This document shows positions 42,043 to 52,751 of a stretch of 64,000 nucleotides of DNA, piece by piece. The stretch lies in contig JAYGXS010000002.1 in assembly GCA_036362985.1 (NCBI GenBank), positions 90,559,232 through 90,623,231 on the forward strand. Reading direction: 5' to 3'. Source of the DNA: Ligula intestinalis. Taxonomy: Eukaryota > Platyhelminthes > Cestoda > Diphyllobothriidea > Diphyllobothriidae. A program made the translations under genes and the position numbers. How positions within the stretch are numbered: the stretch's first letter is position 1; the number at the start of each line of letters is the position of its first letter. Under the pieces are notes generated by a model. It saw only the letters and a program-made list of their open reading frames with translations. It was not told where the DNA came from and made no database searches.

Positions 42043-42459
42043 ATGTTGGACTCATGGGTGACTTCAATGCGCATAGCATCAGTTAGAACGATTTGCGGGC
42101 GAATTGTTCTAAAAAAGGCCTTTGATCACCATCTTCTAAAAACAAAACTTGAGGCTCTTCTTACAAAACAAGTCCTCGTTCCAACTAGAGCATGCGGAGG
42201 GCAACAGGCTAGGGTTTTAGACCTAGTCTTCCCCAAGCATCCTGACAGTTTCGACGAAGTATGCTGCCTACTTCCACTAGTTCTAAGTGATCACGGTGTA
42301 CTTTCGTGGGATTGTGGTCTATATTCGTTACCCCCTACAGTCGTGGACCCGTGGAATAACCTTCCCGAGGCGATTGTTATGTCCCAATCTGTGGAGATAT
42401 TCAAACACCGACTTGATATACACATGCTGCTGCACAACGGGAACTATGTGAAAAATTAG
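42043..42459 (+). CDS. Fusion of LINE-A EN end and RT-ORF C terminus
   Basis: The 138-codon frame starts with a short alien-looking stretch (KKAFDHHLLKTKLEALLTKQ, similar to the EN segment that precedes the GQQ motif). It continues through GGQQARVLDLVFPKHPD and LVLSDHGVLSWDCGLYSLPP, then runs without a break into VVDPWNNLPEAIVMSQSVEI. The right half is almost identical to the end of the LINE-A at 44894. The reading frame is kept across the deletion junction. Confidence 0.82.
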   Translation: MLDSWVTSMRIASVRTICGRIVLKKAFDHHLLKTKLEALLTKQVLVPTRACGGQQARVLDLVFPKHPDSFDEVCCLLPLVLSDHGVLSWDCGLYSLPPTVVDPWNNLPEAIVMSQSVEIFKHRLDIHMLLHNGNYVKN

Positions 42460-42609
42460 CCTCGAAACACGACTGAACCATGTGACGGTCTATATTTTCC
42501 TGACTGAAAACTTGTTAACATTGTTTATACCTCTTGAGATTTTGATGTGACAAATAGGGAGTTCAAAGGCGCAAGCCTATTTTTCACTCAAATATACTGA
42601 CTGACTGAG

Positions 42610-44738
42610 TAATTTTGTTCTTGATTTCTTATATTGGCTAGTATATTCGAGCCCAAATAGTGGCAGTGGCTAACTTCTTCAATTGGTTGACCATGGATAA
42701 ACGGTGGTATTGCTGTGTCGGGATGTGTAGTCAGGAGCTTCGTCTTGCACACAGTCATTGTCAGGTCAACAGTTGGAGTGAGGCTGGTGATTCGGTCAAG
42801 CATTGACTGTAGTGACTCAGGAGTTTTACCGAGTACGACAATGTCATCGGCATATTCCAGGTCAGGTACTCTGAATTCAGGACTGATTTCACATCCACTG
42901 TCAAGTAGAATTGACTGATGCATTACCCAGTCGATCAAGAAGTTGAATATAACTGGGAAAAGAGGGTACCCTTGTCAAACTCCACAAGTCAGAGAAAAAG
43001 AATTTGACTCTTCACCCAGGGTTCTTACTCGGGCTGATGATGTGCTATAGTACGCTTTGATCAGATTGAGCAACTTTGGTGGCAGACCGTCAGCAAGTAA
43101 GATTTGATATTAAGGTTCTCTGTCGATAGAATCAAAGGTGGTCTTAAAGTCAATGAAACAGGTGGTGGTGATCTGTTGGTTCTGATGTCTGTGCTCCAGT
43201 ATGCGGCATAAAATGAAGATCTGGTCAAAACATCCTCTACCTGGACGAAATTCTTCTTGGTTAGGACGAGTGCGAAGATTGCGCTCAGTCGAAAATCTAC
43301 GGAGAAGGATGGTCGCAAACACTTTGGCGGCTATATCTATGAGGCTGATACCGCGGTAATTTGAGCATAGTGTAATGTTACCGCGCTTCGGTATCAGTAA
43401 AATAGTGAAAAGTGACCAGTCAGTGGAAATGACTTCGTTAGTCCATATAGTCAAGTTCGGTCGGTGAAGTGATTCCATGTAGGCAGAACAAGTAGTTTTG
43501 TAGGCTTTTTCTCCATCCACTGCCTTCTAAATTTTTAGTCTCTGAAAAACCAATTCCAGTTCAGTTCTCGTAGGTGGCTCGCAGTCACTACCGTATGGAA
43601 TTCCAGTTGATAGCTTTAGGTTCGCAGGTAAACGTATAGACGGATCCAGTAGCTCACTAAAGTGCTATAACCATCGATCGATTTTGCCAGCCATATCAGT
43701 TATCACTTAAACGTAGTTATCCCGAACGTTAGTGCAAGGCGGTTTATATTTGCCAGCTGCTTCACATAAAATGTAATAGAGTTGGTGAGAGGAACCAGAA
43801 TTTGCAGCTGATTCCATGGAGCCAACTAACCTGGTCCAACGGTTCTGACGGTCGTATCTTGCTGATGACGTCTTAATGAATGGTAGCTCTCTGAGTTTGA
43901 CAACAGAGCGATTCAAACTTGTGCTGAGAGATAAAGGGTCGTTGTGGACATTCAGTCCTTCCTCGGTACTACCTGTTGTTGCAAGCTCTAATTTATCGCA
44001 CTTTGTAGTGAGTGTCTCAAGTGTGGCCACTGAGTATCTGGCGAAGTTTCATTACCGGCATTATCCGGTAGCTTGATGTGAACAGTGGATTGATCTCCGC
44101 TCCGTACAGTTAGACTTCCATTGAACGCTACACGGGTTTCCGTGTTTCTATAGTGCAATAACGTTGACACGTTTTGGGGGCAGTTTCTTACTTCAATTCG
44201 ACAAGCGGCGCTTAAAGCGGGCCCAGACAAGAACATGATCTGACCCAACTTCCGCACCTCGAAACGATCGGCTGTCAATACTGAGGTGGTCCACATTGAG
44301 CGTAATAAGATGTAATCTATCTGGTTTGCCGTTCTACCATGATTTGAATACCACGCTAGCAACTGCCGATGGGGGTGTTGAAAACGAGTGTTTGTAACGA
44401 CGAGATGATTATGATCAACAAACGTTACCATGTTCTCCGTTGTCGCAACATTGGTCCCGTCTGTATTTTCCGATTACGTGTTTCGTGGTCTCATCGCATG
44501 GGCCAGTCCTGACATTTCAGTCTCCAGCGACGAAGAGCAAGTCTCTAAGGGGTATCCTGGCCACTGTAGGTTGAAGGCGTTCATAGAACTCCGTCTTGAC
44601 TGCTTCATCCGCTTGCGATGTTGGGGCATAAAAGGAAACCACATAAATATTTGCTACGATACCTTTGAAGCGGGCTGTGGCAATCCGCTTTGAGATAGGC
44701 TTAAATGTTAAGCAAGAGTTATACACTTTCTTTGTCAT
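42610..44738 (-). mobile_element. RTE-type LINE, EN and RT body
   Basis: From right to left: EN middle (RIATARFKGIVANIYVVSFY, FYAPTSQADEAVKTEFYERL, LLFVAGD), EN end (HQLLAWYSNHGRTANQIDYI), a linker, then RT (LLIPKRGNITLCSNYRGISL, GFRPGRGC-like, TTCFIDFKTTFDSIDRE for motif A with T for A, and LEYADDIVVLGKTPESLQSM with intact catalytic aspartates). Frameshifts and stops are frequent. Both ends abut LINE-A tails. The N-terminal EN piece is at 45715-46010 and the C-terminal piece at 39790-40230. Confidence 0.82.
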
Positions 44739-44740
44739 GG

Positions 44741-45700
44741 CTTTTCAGTCAGTCAGTATATTTGAGGGAAAAATAGGCTTGCGCCTTTGAACTCCCTATT
44801 TGTCACATCAAAATCTCAAGCATTATAAATAATGTTTAGAAGTTTTCTGTCAGGAAAATATAGACCGCCAAATGGTACAGTGGTGTTTGAAGGTTAATTT
44901 GTCACATAATCCACGTTGTGTTGCAGCATGTGCATATCAAGTCGGTGTTTAAATGTCTCCACAGATTGGGACATAACAATCGCCTCGGGGAGGTTATTCC
45001 ATGCGTCCACGACCCGATTACGGAAAAAATACTTCCTCACATCCAATCGTCCTTGGGGCACAAACAGTTTGAAGGGATGCCCCCGGAGATTAGTTGTGGC
45101 GGCGAGTAAGAAAAATTCGTCCCACATGAGAGCACAGTCCAAGCCACGCACGATACGGATGGGTTGTATCAAATCTCCGCGTAACTGCCAATAACTCAAA
45201 GGATAGAGATTAAGGTTATTAAGGCAGATCTCATATGATAGTGAAACTTGGCCTCTTACTAATTTTGCTGATTGCCGCTGCACCCTCTCAACTAGGTTAT
45301 AATCCTGCCGCATCCACGATCTCCAGGCTTGAATCGCGTATTCAAGATGTGGCCTTATAAAGGTATGGAAGATTTTCAATGTTGTTTGCTTCATATTATA
45401 TCGGTGTTTGACGTGCGAAATTTGACCTGCCCGTTCGTTGCCGACAACACTGAGTTCAGGATAGTTCAGTATATTTACGGAAGTAGGCAATGCCTTTGAA
45501 GATCCTATTAAAAACAGTATGCATGAAATATCCAACATAAAAAATGTTGCTATGAAAGAGTGAGTAACATATAAACATGCACAAATTTTACCTGCGGGTA
45601 TGGTCAACGTGTCCGTGAGAGCATTCAGATGGTCTCTTGTGTGCACAATATATTTACACCATAAAATATGTTGCTTTAAAATGTAAAGATTTATCTATAG
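44741..45700 (-). mobile_element. LINE-A element, 3' part, inserted into the RTE
   Basis: The minus-strand frame contains the RT thumb and C terminus: MKQTTLKIFHTFIRPHLEYA, WRSWMRQDYNLVERVQRQSA, LRGDLIQPIRIVRG, FFLLAATTNLRGHPFKLFV and FFRNRVVDAWNNLPEAIVMS. The catalytic palm is absent. The 3' UTR ends at 44741 with a CTGA-type tail. Sequence from about 45440 to 45700 is not recognisable as LINE-A and its origin is unclear. Confidence 0.82.
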
Positions 45701-45714
45701 GTTTGTGCAAGGCG

Positions 45715-46010
45715 TAGATTACGCCTACTTCAACCACATGAAGTCCTGCGTTCGTTTGTGGTCCACTTTGGGGGAGCACGTAATCATAATCGTCCTGTGG
45801 GCCCTTAAATCTCTGGCTCCAGAGTCTGGGAGACGAACCTCTAGCAGACAGGCAACGTTTACATTAATTCCCGTAATGCGCGTGCTAGAAGTGCTAGATG
45901 TCGGACATAAAGCAATGTCCGCACATTCCAGCAACCGATTTTCAAGCTGTGTCACGAATATAAGGTACTTGCTTGCATATTTGACATTCCGGGTACCAGA
46001 CGACCACGGA
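45715..46010 (-). mobile_element. RTE-type LINE, N-terminal EN piece
   Basis: The minus-strand reading RLLECADIALCPTSSTSSTR, then ITGINVNVACLLEVRLPDSG matches the start of RTE endonucleases, where a CLSEVRLPDSG block lies before the SGP...GV segment. It would join the body at 44738 if the LINE-A at 44741-45700 were absent. A sequence near 45970-46012 is partly repeated at 46059-46100 (GCTTGCATATTTG block). Confidence 0.6.
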
Positions 46011-46154
46011 ACCTGTCGCTTTCCATGGACGCATAGCATTTTTCGAATTGAAAGCACTGGCTTGCATATTTGGCACTCCGGCACCAAACGACCATGGAGC
46101 GCGATGCTTTCTGGGGCACAGTAGCAGAATTGAATCTCTGATATTCGCATTGTT

Positions 46155-46785
46155 ACGGAAGTTTCTTGGGAAATTTGTTACAGATGACGTCCCCAGTGTT
46201 ACCTCCCATTACTCTCGGCTTGCCGCGAATTTACCCACGTTTCCCGCAAACCACCGGCGAATAATTTGAGGGTTGGATTTTGGTTCGCGTGCAGTACATG
46301 CGCGCCACTTTCTCCTTCATTAATTCAAGAAATGTAGTCGAACATTGTTGTAAGTACATTTTTATTGCGTGTGATGAACGACCACATGTGAAACACGCTG
46401 CATCGGTAACATTTAGAGATATACCCTAGGACAAGCTTAAAGTTTTATATTGACAGATACCAGGTGTTGTTGCATAGAGTTCTACTAAAGAGAGGTTTGG
46501 CAGCGAACAGGGCTTCGCTTTTCATACGAGCAGGTTGTGCTCAAAAAGGAACAGACCAGTAAACAGCATCTAACTAACATCGGACACTTGGGGATATTTC
46601 TCGACACTTTTTGTTTCGGTTTCGTCACAGAACTTATATTTTTCTTATTCTGTCCCTACCGGGATGGATTAAATTGACCTGCTCCTCGTCTAGTTGATTC
46701 CGATTGATTGCTTAGGATATTTGAGTTCCGAAACAGAAGAGGTTTATTTAATACGTTACAGAACAGTGGGTTGATAAGTAAGGGT
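46155..46785. other. Unassigned stretch
   Basis: I recognise no gene or element here. Confidence 0.5.
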
Positions 46786-46789
46786 AAAC

Positions 46790-46885
46790 GTCATAGCCTA
46801 CGGGGACGGCTCGAAAATAAGGTGTCATTTTCACTTAAGCCTTATCCTTGCTATCATGAGTTCAAAACCCACCGAAGGCAATGAG
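46790..46885 (+). repeat. tRNA-derived SINE-like repeat
   Basis: An A-box-like start (ATAGCCTACGGGG) is followed by TTTTCACTTAAGCC and a good B box (GAGTTCAAAACCC, 46858-46870). The block from ACTTAAGC to the B box has the same length and similar sequence as in the repeats at 3770-3885 and 4055-4150. Confidence 0.5.
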
Positions 46886-46889
46886 TTTC

Positions 46890-49345
46890 TCCCAATCGAA
46901 TTAAAGGCGCTATTTCAAATCAGCCTAAACACCAATTAACGCATAGTTAGTTTCCTGCCGCGGTGTGATTTCCGCCCGTGTAGATAAAAGTCACATGTTA
47001 AGCCGTTCAACTTCACTGTTAACTTTGGGCATCACTGCCTTTATTCGAGCCTGCCCATTTACACTTGCGCCCAATGTTCACTTGTTCTGATGTAAAATTT
47101 ATTAAAGGCTTCTACGAGTAAGGAAAAAATATTCGCAGGTCTTCGCACTATGTATTTAGCGCTTCTTAAGCGCTCTAAGATTTTATACTGAGATCCAAAG
47201 AGCAGTAGTGGATTCAGTCGATGAGGTGGCTGTCGTTTAGTGATTTGCCCAAGCGCACTTCCAGTTTGGACGCCAGTTTACCCTGATGGCATCGCCATCG
47301 TTCGGAAATCTTTGGTCGCTGTTCTGCGTCAATCAAGCGCTGGGCAGTATTCTCTGCAAGGATTGGGAGAAACTACAAACGGTTGCAAACCTCACCAATC
47401 GGTCATGATTGGTCGAACGCCTTATTGGTCTAGTGCACTAAATCCAGCAGGGGATGTTTGGACCTTGCGCCGAGCAAGGACATTGCTTTCAGGCTATACG
47501 GAGAACTCAGAACCTAGACAGCTCAGTAGGACAGAGCATAAATTAAATAAGCCAACGACATGGCCAAACGTGAAGGTACCGCAGGTGTTATGGTGGCACA
47601 GCCGGATGTCAGTGAAACATTTAAAGCGCTCTCTCCCTCCTAGGCATACCCCGTTCACTGATAAATTCAGGATAAATGCGGATGTTGACGATATTTATTA
47701 ATGACTTCAGACACTACACTAGCAACAGTAACCAGTGACCATTCGTACCTATTCGAATCTTTATTGAGGAAGGGGCTTTAGAAGGGTTTAGATGAAGTGT
47801 CTTGGGACTCGAGCACCGCAGCATGAGTTAGCGAAAGGTCAAGATAAATTGAAAGCCAATTTCGAAAAGGCGATGCTCTTCCTTGGGTCAGTGTAGGATA
47901 AGTGCACATCTTATTAACGTGATTAACCGTTTCCAAATTTTGTTTTGTGTCCAAAATATGGCACTACCGCTGCGCCCGAGTGCATCGTATAAGTCACTTG
48001 GCCCTTCTAATGTTGCTGTTAAGCTACCTTAGGGGAACCACTTACGGCCTGCTTTTAGGAAACGATAAATTTAAATGGCTCAAGAGGAATGTTAAAAATT
48101 TCGCGTGACCCCTGTCAGACTATGTCCTGTTGAAAGATAGAACACTTTGCTAGCCTGTATGTGGCAGTGAACATGTTTGTTCGTTTTTAAACTGCGCTTT
48201 CTGTCAAGATGGCCTATTTTGCTTGAGTACATGAATTCACAAATGAGCTGTCTAGATTCTGAATTCTTCATATAATATGGAGCCGTAGTCACTTCACCGG
48301 CTGAATCTACTGTCGATCTGGAAAACTCAGCATATTTGAACGCAACTAAATAGCTTAGTCAATTGCGAAGGCATGTAAATAATATTCGCTTAGCCACAGA
48401 AGCGTCAAATGCATTTTTCATCAGCATTTTCTTGCACATTGTCCAGTGTTTTGGGCAATGAGGCCTCTTTATACCTCCCTGGTAAACTTGTTGTACTATA
48501 CGAAAAATGTAATCTTTTTAAGACGTCTTTTTCACTTCCCGAATCATCGAGCATGTACCCACAAGTTGTTCCAGCTGCGCTCTCACACACGAATAGCTAC
48601 GCTTATGTTGTACTTAGATGCGATTTCCAAAACGGTTCAATTATATACGGGACTCCAGTTGTCTAATTGGAGTTCAAGCTCACTTAGACTGAGTGCGCAG
48701 TCTAATGTTGTCAACGGACTGTTTTACGCGACAAATGCTTGCTCTGCATGTCTGGTTATCATTAGTACTCTGCTGAGCAAACGTTTTATGTCTATTTTTA
48801 GTTTATTGCACAGACTAATAAACACGTGATTGTCAACGTAGGCTATTCTGCAGAAGCCATGCCTTTTATTTCAGGTTTCTCAAAACTATTTGATAATGAA
48901 CGCTAGTGGGTTACAATATTAACTTTCTCATTCACGTGTCTCTCAATTAAATGATTCCCTGCCTACATAATTCAGACTGGATTATCGTTGTTTCTTGCTC
49001 TCATCTGTTGACTAATATGGTTCTATTTTATGCCGCCCGTAGGTCTACAGTTCATATTTTAAGTCGCCTTACCTTATGAGTATAATACCGTCATTTTTTG
49101 AAAAGTATTTTTCACCGAAAGCAATTCGACTTTTCGTAAGCAACTCTTCACTTAAAAAATGATTTTCAAAGGAGAAATTTTGGGATTCACTAATTTACAC
49201 TACATGAGGCGCCGTTCCGTTCCAACATACCTCATCATCTCATTCATACATGTACCTCTTTTAGATAAATTACCTTACTGAAGTCGTTGTCTGTTTCTAC
49301 TGTTTCTCAATTGTACTAGTTTATTGACTGTTGTTTTTTATTACA
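46890..49345. other. Upstream region of TRMT1, no feature recognised
   Basis: A 153-codon plus-strand frame at 47240-47701 has no family resemblance. No CpG-rich promoter or clear TATA context stands out. Because the first TRMT1 exon seen starts at a splice acceptor, an upstream exon may lie here but I cannot identify it. Confidence 0.4.
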
Positions 49346-49346
49346 G

Positions 49347-49873
49347 GGGATTTTGTTCGTCCTTCGCTCGGCAGCGTACACAATATCAGCCAAACTTATA
49401 CCCTTTCACGGACGCAGCCTATCAACATTGGTTCCCCCCATTTCCAAGATAACAGAAATGACTGTTAGAGAGGGTTCCGCTGAAGTTAAACTCCCTGATG
49501 CAGTTTTCTACAACCCTGTTCAAGAGTTTAACAGGGACATAACTATAGCGGTTATTAGAAATTTCTTGAAGATGCACTTGCGTGAATTTATTGACAAGGG
49601 AATTAAAATCGCTGCTTCTAAAAATGCGCCACCTGAACCCACCACCTATGTTGGCATATCTATCTTGGAAGCTTTGGCGGCTTCTGGTCTGCGATCTGTC
49701 AGATTTGCAAACGAAATCCCATTGGTGTGCAAAATAACAGCCAACGACCTAGATCCAGAAGCCACAAAACTTATTTCGGAAAATGCCCAACGAAACAATG
49801 TTTCTGCTTTAGTAAAACCGACCTGTTCCGACGCTGTTTCCCTTATGTTAAACAGTACTTCATATGCTGACCG
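49347..49873 (+). CDS. TRMT1: TRMT1/Trm1 tRNA (guanine26-N2)-dimethyltransferase, exon 1 seen
   Basis: Trm1 uses S-adenosylmethionine to make N2,N2-dimethylguanosine at position 26 of tRNAs. The exon opens at a strong acceptor (TTTTTTATTACAG) and ends at a GTAAGC donor after G49873. It encodes VREGSAEVKLPDAVFYNPVQ, EFNRDITIAVIRNF, then the SAM-binding motif (EALAASGLRSVRFANE) and the acidic loop ITANDLDPEA. Two starts are possible: ATG at 49458 (MTVREGS), or an upstream exon in frame with the basic, serine-rich stretch FVLRSAAYTISAKLIPFHGR, which looks like a mitochondrial targeting sequence. Yeast Trm1 uses alternative starts for dual targeting. Length and motif order fit the family. Confidence 0.93.
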
Positions 49874-50918
49874 GTAAGCTCGACGTTCTTCCTTTTGTAG
49901 TTATTATTACGTTGGCTTGTTCTGGTGTATGCTCATGTATTATCGTATCCACCGCCTTACTGTATATTTTCAGAGAATGTTTTATGAACACGAGTCCTAG
50001 CATCACAATTTATTCAAAAACCAATTTTTATCGAATGAACATGTGCAGCATCTTTCCAGTTTACCTATTTGTCTCTACACCTTGCCTGTAAACTAGTAGC
50101 TAATAAATAAATAAAACTTATTAAAACGCTAATTATTTGAAAATGGAAACTAGGTTTTGGTTTTTTACCTTTTGCAATGCCACTCAGGAAGTTTCTGCCC
50201 CGACAGAAGTTCTGTTGTCAGCAACAGTAACGCCTCGTTCCTGAACATACATCTGAAAGGCTTCCTGAATTTGGGGTTTAATCTGTGGATTGGACGAATT
50301 TTTGTGATCAATGACTCATAGGACGTCTTTCTTTCAATTGTACCTATCAAATTCGTATTGTAATTAGATAAGCAAGTCCCACTGACAGTACTGTGACATG
50401 GCAAGCGTGAACCGCCATTAAATAGGTTTGCTTGCCACCGCTGCCTTGTGGTTAGATTATTGAGCCAAAGTGCTAGAGGAGACGACCTCGTCAAAAGAAG
50501 CCGCGCAGCTATTGGGGACTCGCCTGTATTAAAAGTCCCCGAGATCCTTCGTGCAACATATTCACTCAAAGGTTAAGCAGGTGAAAAGGAGATTTGCCTG
50601 TTTTACTACCCTAATAAAGTAAATAGCTACCTACCTGCTCGCACAGTTTTACAAAATTTCAGCAAGGACTTTTCTTTTCTCGAAGAAAGTAAGTTCTTTA
50701 GAGGTATTTCTTTCGCATCAGTGAGTTTCCGTAAGTGCTACGTCACAACTCACGTGCGTTAGTGCCCACGCTTAAAGGGCGACAATTGTTGCAGACATGT
50801 TAGCTTCTCCATCCTACCTCAATTTTCTAGTCCCCCTTTTTCGTCCCCTGGAAATAGCTTTGTAGGCTCCTTACGTTTTTAAGGGATTTAATCACAGTAT
50901 CTTCATATTCAATGCCAG

Positions 50919-51111
50919 GTTCAACGTAGTTGACATCGATCCCTATGCCACTGCCAGTCCCTTCCTGGACTCCGCTGTCCAATGTCTCTACGACGGTGGC
51001 CTTCTCTGCGTCACTTGCACTGACATGGCTGTCCTTTGTGGAGCAACCCCAGGAACGGCCTATGGGAAGTACGGTGGCGTCGCCATCAAGATGACGGCTC
51101 AGCATGAGCAG
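50919..51111 (+). CDS. TRMT1: TRMT1 exon 2, catalytic motif
   Basis: This 193-nt exon lies between TGCCAG and GTAAAT. The split codon with exon 1 gives DRFNVVDIDPYGTASPFLDS, then AVQCLYDGGLLCVTCTDMAV and TAYGKYGGVAIKMTAQHEQ. DIDPYG is the catalytic motif IV of the Trm1 family, and CVTCTDMAVL and YGKYG are also family hallmarks. It ends in phase 0. Sequence identity to animal TRMT1 is high along the entire exon. Confidence 0.95.
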
Positions 51112-51621
51112 GTAAATTACTGCCAACACGGTTCCAAGGGCCAGGCTGTCATGTTTTACAGAAAACGGGGTCTAATAATCGCGAGGTATTCTGCAAATTT
51201 ACCTTCAGACTATAGTTGAACGCAGTTTGCATAGGGCAATTAAATGGTATAATAGCTCTTGTCGGGTACAGTACATACAGCGGGTGTTCAAAGTCTGGCT
51301 TAGCGTTAATTTAACAGCTTTCACCTGTGATGCGGTGGCCTGCAGCGAAAGCTATCTAGGAACTAGACAGGCTCTTAGGTCTGCCGGAGAAGCAGTCATA
51401 AACCATGGCAATAAAGGTGAATTGGAAAATCGGCATCCCAAGAAGCATAATTATGTAGAAAAGGCACCTTGGGAAACGGTGGTTTATTAGGTGAATTTTC
51501 GAAGCTGAAGACCTTACTTTGTATTCAGACGTAGAGAAAAGTGAATGCAAGAAAACAACTAACAGTTAACATTTGAAAATCGTTGGAGAATCGATAATGC
51601 CGTGGCGTGGCGCTTACGCCA

Positions 51622-52016
51622 TTACCCTGTTGCAGTGTTTTTTATTCCGTTTGGAGTGGTTCGCGCCTCGTCCACTTCTGCTTGAGGCTTTGGTATGACG
51701 ATGCCAACTCGGTGTGCCTGTTTATGCATTGTGCGTCCGAATGCATAGCTTCGAGAATTTCGCGGCCTTTCTTGTATGGACAAGAGCCAACAATGTGGGT
51801 TTCGTCCCATGCAGATTAGTGTCCAGTTTCCAATGTGTGCATGGCGACTTCAGACAAGTGATATCGCCCCTTTACCGCTCGTTGATGTTCACGTAAGCGT
51901 GTGGAGGCTGATCTTCCTGTCTGTCCGCAATAAACTGTGTTGCAGCCGCCACAAGGGATCTTGTAGATGACTTCTTTTCTGTCCAAGTATTCAACCCTAT
52001 CATTGGGGTGCAACAC
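51622..52016 (-). pseudogene. PLE GIY-YIG endonuclease fragment inside TRMT1 intron 2
   Basis: The minus strand reads NDRVEYLDRKEVIYKIPCGG, CNTVYCGQTGRSASTRLREH, then QRAVKGRYHLSEVAMHTLET. These are the zinc-binding CxxC and the nuclease core (VYCGQTGRS, R...EH) of PLE endonucleases. After one stop the typical C-terminal tail follows (ICMGRNPHCWLLSIQERPRN). The RT part is missing. It belongs to the same family as the fragment at 1530-2010. Confidence 0.85.
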
Positions 52017-52035
52017 CTGTTTCTGCTACTCATGT

Positions 52036-52074
52036 CTCTGATGATGAATCCGCGACGGATGTCGAAGCGTCAGG
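52036..52074 (+). ncRNA. Hammerhead-like motif of a PLE repeat, copy 1
   Basis: CTGATGA (52038-52044) is intact. A hairpin with one bulge (GAATCC / GGATGTC) follows, then GAAG at 52064-52067 (A15.1 changed to G), CG and TC, then AGG. With the GAAA box mutated, activity is doubtful. The downstream sequence to about 52110 matches that after the copy at 52325. Confidence 0.5.
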
Positions 52075-52324
52075 CGAATAAGCATATTGTCCCAGCGATC
52101 GAGTCTTCTTCTTTTTCTTCTTCTTCTTCTTAGTAGTCATTTCTGCCAAGTATCTTTTTGTAGGCAATCGAAAACCAATGGATTAAAAGCCGGCACCCTA
52201 GCCTGTTTTAAAAATCATTCACGGTGATCGTTTTTACAACCTCACTTAAATAACATTTCGTATTAGATCCTTTCGAACTCGAACCCCCTATCTGCGCATG
52301 TCTCAGACCTGTTTACGATTACCT

Positions 52325-52362
52325 ATGACTAAGGATTCCCGACGGAATCCGAAACGTCAGGA
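52325..52362 (+). ncRNA. Hammerhead-like motif of a PLE repeat, copy 2
   Basis: A perfect stem II (GGATTCC-CGAC-GGAATCC) is followed by GAAA (52351-52354), CG and TC, then AGG. The upstream core reads ATGACTA instead of CUGANGA, so two essential core positions are lost. Together with 52036-52074 it forms a direct pair about 290 bp apart with a shared 3' flank (GATCG..TCTTCTTCTT). Confidence 0.5.
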
Positions 52363-52565
52363 AAATAAAGTCCTTGTTCCAGTGATCGCATCTTCTTCTT
52401 CGGAAACCCTTCGCTGTCGCCGGTTTTGTATTCGAGTTTATCAAAAACATTCACTTACGATATATCAGTAGCATTATTGTAGTAATTGAGAGGCTGTCTG
52501 TTTAGCATTTCAACTAGCACGTTTGTGTTTCTCCTTTCGTATTTTCCTTTATTTTCTATCTACAG

Positions 52566-52751
52566 GGTCTACGCCTGCTCCTGTACGCCATTCAGCAGGC
52601 GGCAAGTCGACACGGAAAGATTATTGAGCCTCTTCTTTCTCTTTCTATCGACTTTTATGCTCGCGTTTTCGTACGTGTATGGAGCAGCCCCGGAAGTGTA
52701 AAACACGTTGCTGCAAAAATGGTCCTCGTCTATTCCTGTACTGGATGTCAA
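52566..52751 (+). CDS. TRMT1: TRMT1 exon 3
   Basis: This 186-nt exon lies between CTACAG and GTAAGT, phase 0 at both ends. It encodes GLRLLLYAIQQAASRHGKII, EPLLSLSIDFYARVFVRVWS and LVYSCTGCQ. This follows HEQ of exon 2 exactly as in animal TRMT1, where ALRIVLHSLDLRAN..PLLSISADFYVRVFVRVF ends in a CxxC zinc-binding motif. The C-terminal domain (a HxLGGPMW-type motif and the zinc finger) should follow in later exons. I did not find them before the gap or up to 64 kb. Confidence 0.92.

Larger units (their letters stand above)
40285..42608 (+). mobile_element. LINE-A deletion derivative: ORF1 and EN joined to the extreme C terminus
   Basis: A decayed ORF1 (GPGIEPRTPRVEGERLTDGV, SRSLLESPPSK) and an EN domain (LHTNAKSLFSKLNELRIQVA, PDVIAIREKRLS, YRPPRTDT, GDFNAHSIS) are followed in one frame by VLSWDCGLYSLPPT. 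That is joined directly to VVDPWNNLPEAIVMSQSVEI, the last 35 residues of the LINE-A RT ORF. About 2 kb with the whole RT core is missing at about 42340. The normal 3' UTR with a CTGA-repeat tail follows. It is structurally a non-autonomous LINE. Confidence 0.82.
51112..52565 (+). other. TRMT1 intron 2 with PLE fragments
   Basis: The 1.45-kb intron carries a minus-strand PLE endonuclease piece (51622-52016) and two plus-strand hammerhead-like PLE repeat copies (near 52036 and 52325). A CTTCTT-rich microsatellite lies at about 52108-52135. The acceptor TCTATCTACAG precedes exon 3. Confidence 0.8.

Noticed and set aside
44741..45440. Reading LINE-A and RTE pieces at 39.8-46 kb as a new composite element
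   Set aside because: Orientation and motif order are explained more simply by two LINE-A insertions into one RTE copy.
47240..47701. 153-codon plus-strand ORF
   Set aside because: No family resemblance, mixed composition, no clear splice sites; it lies in an intergenic stretch and is most likely chance.
51025..51219. Plus-strand ORF starting within TRMT1 exon 2
   Set aside because: It is the TRMT1 frame read through the GTAAAT donor into the intron.
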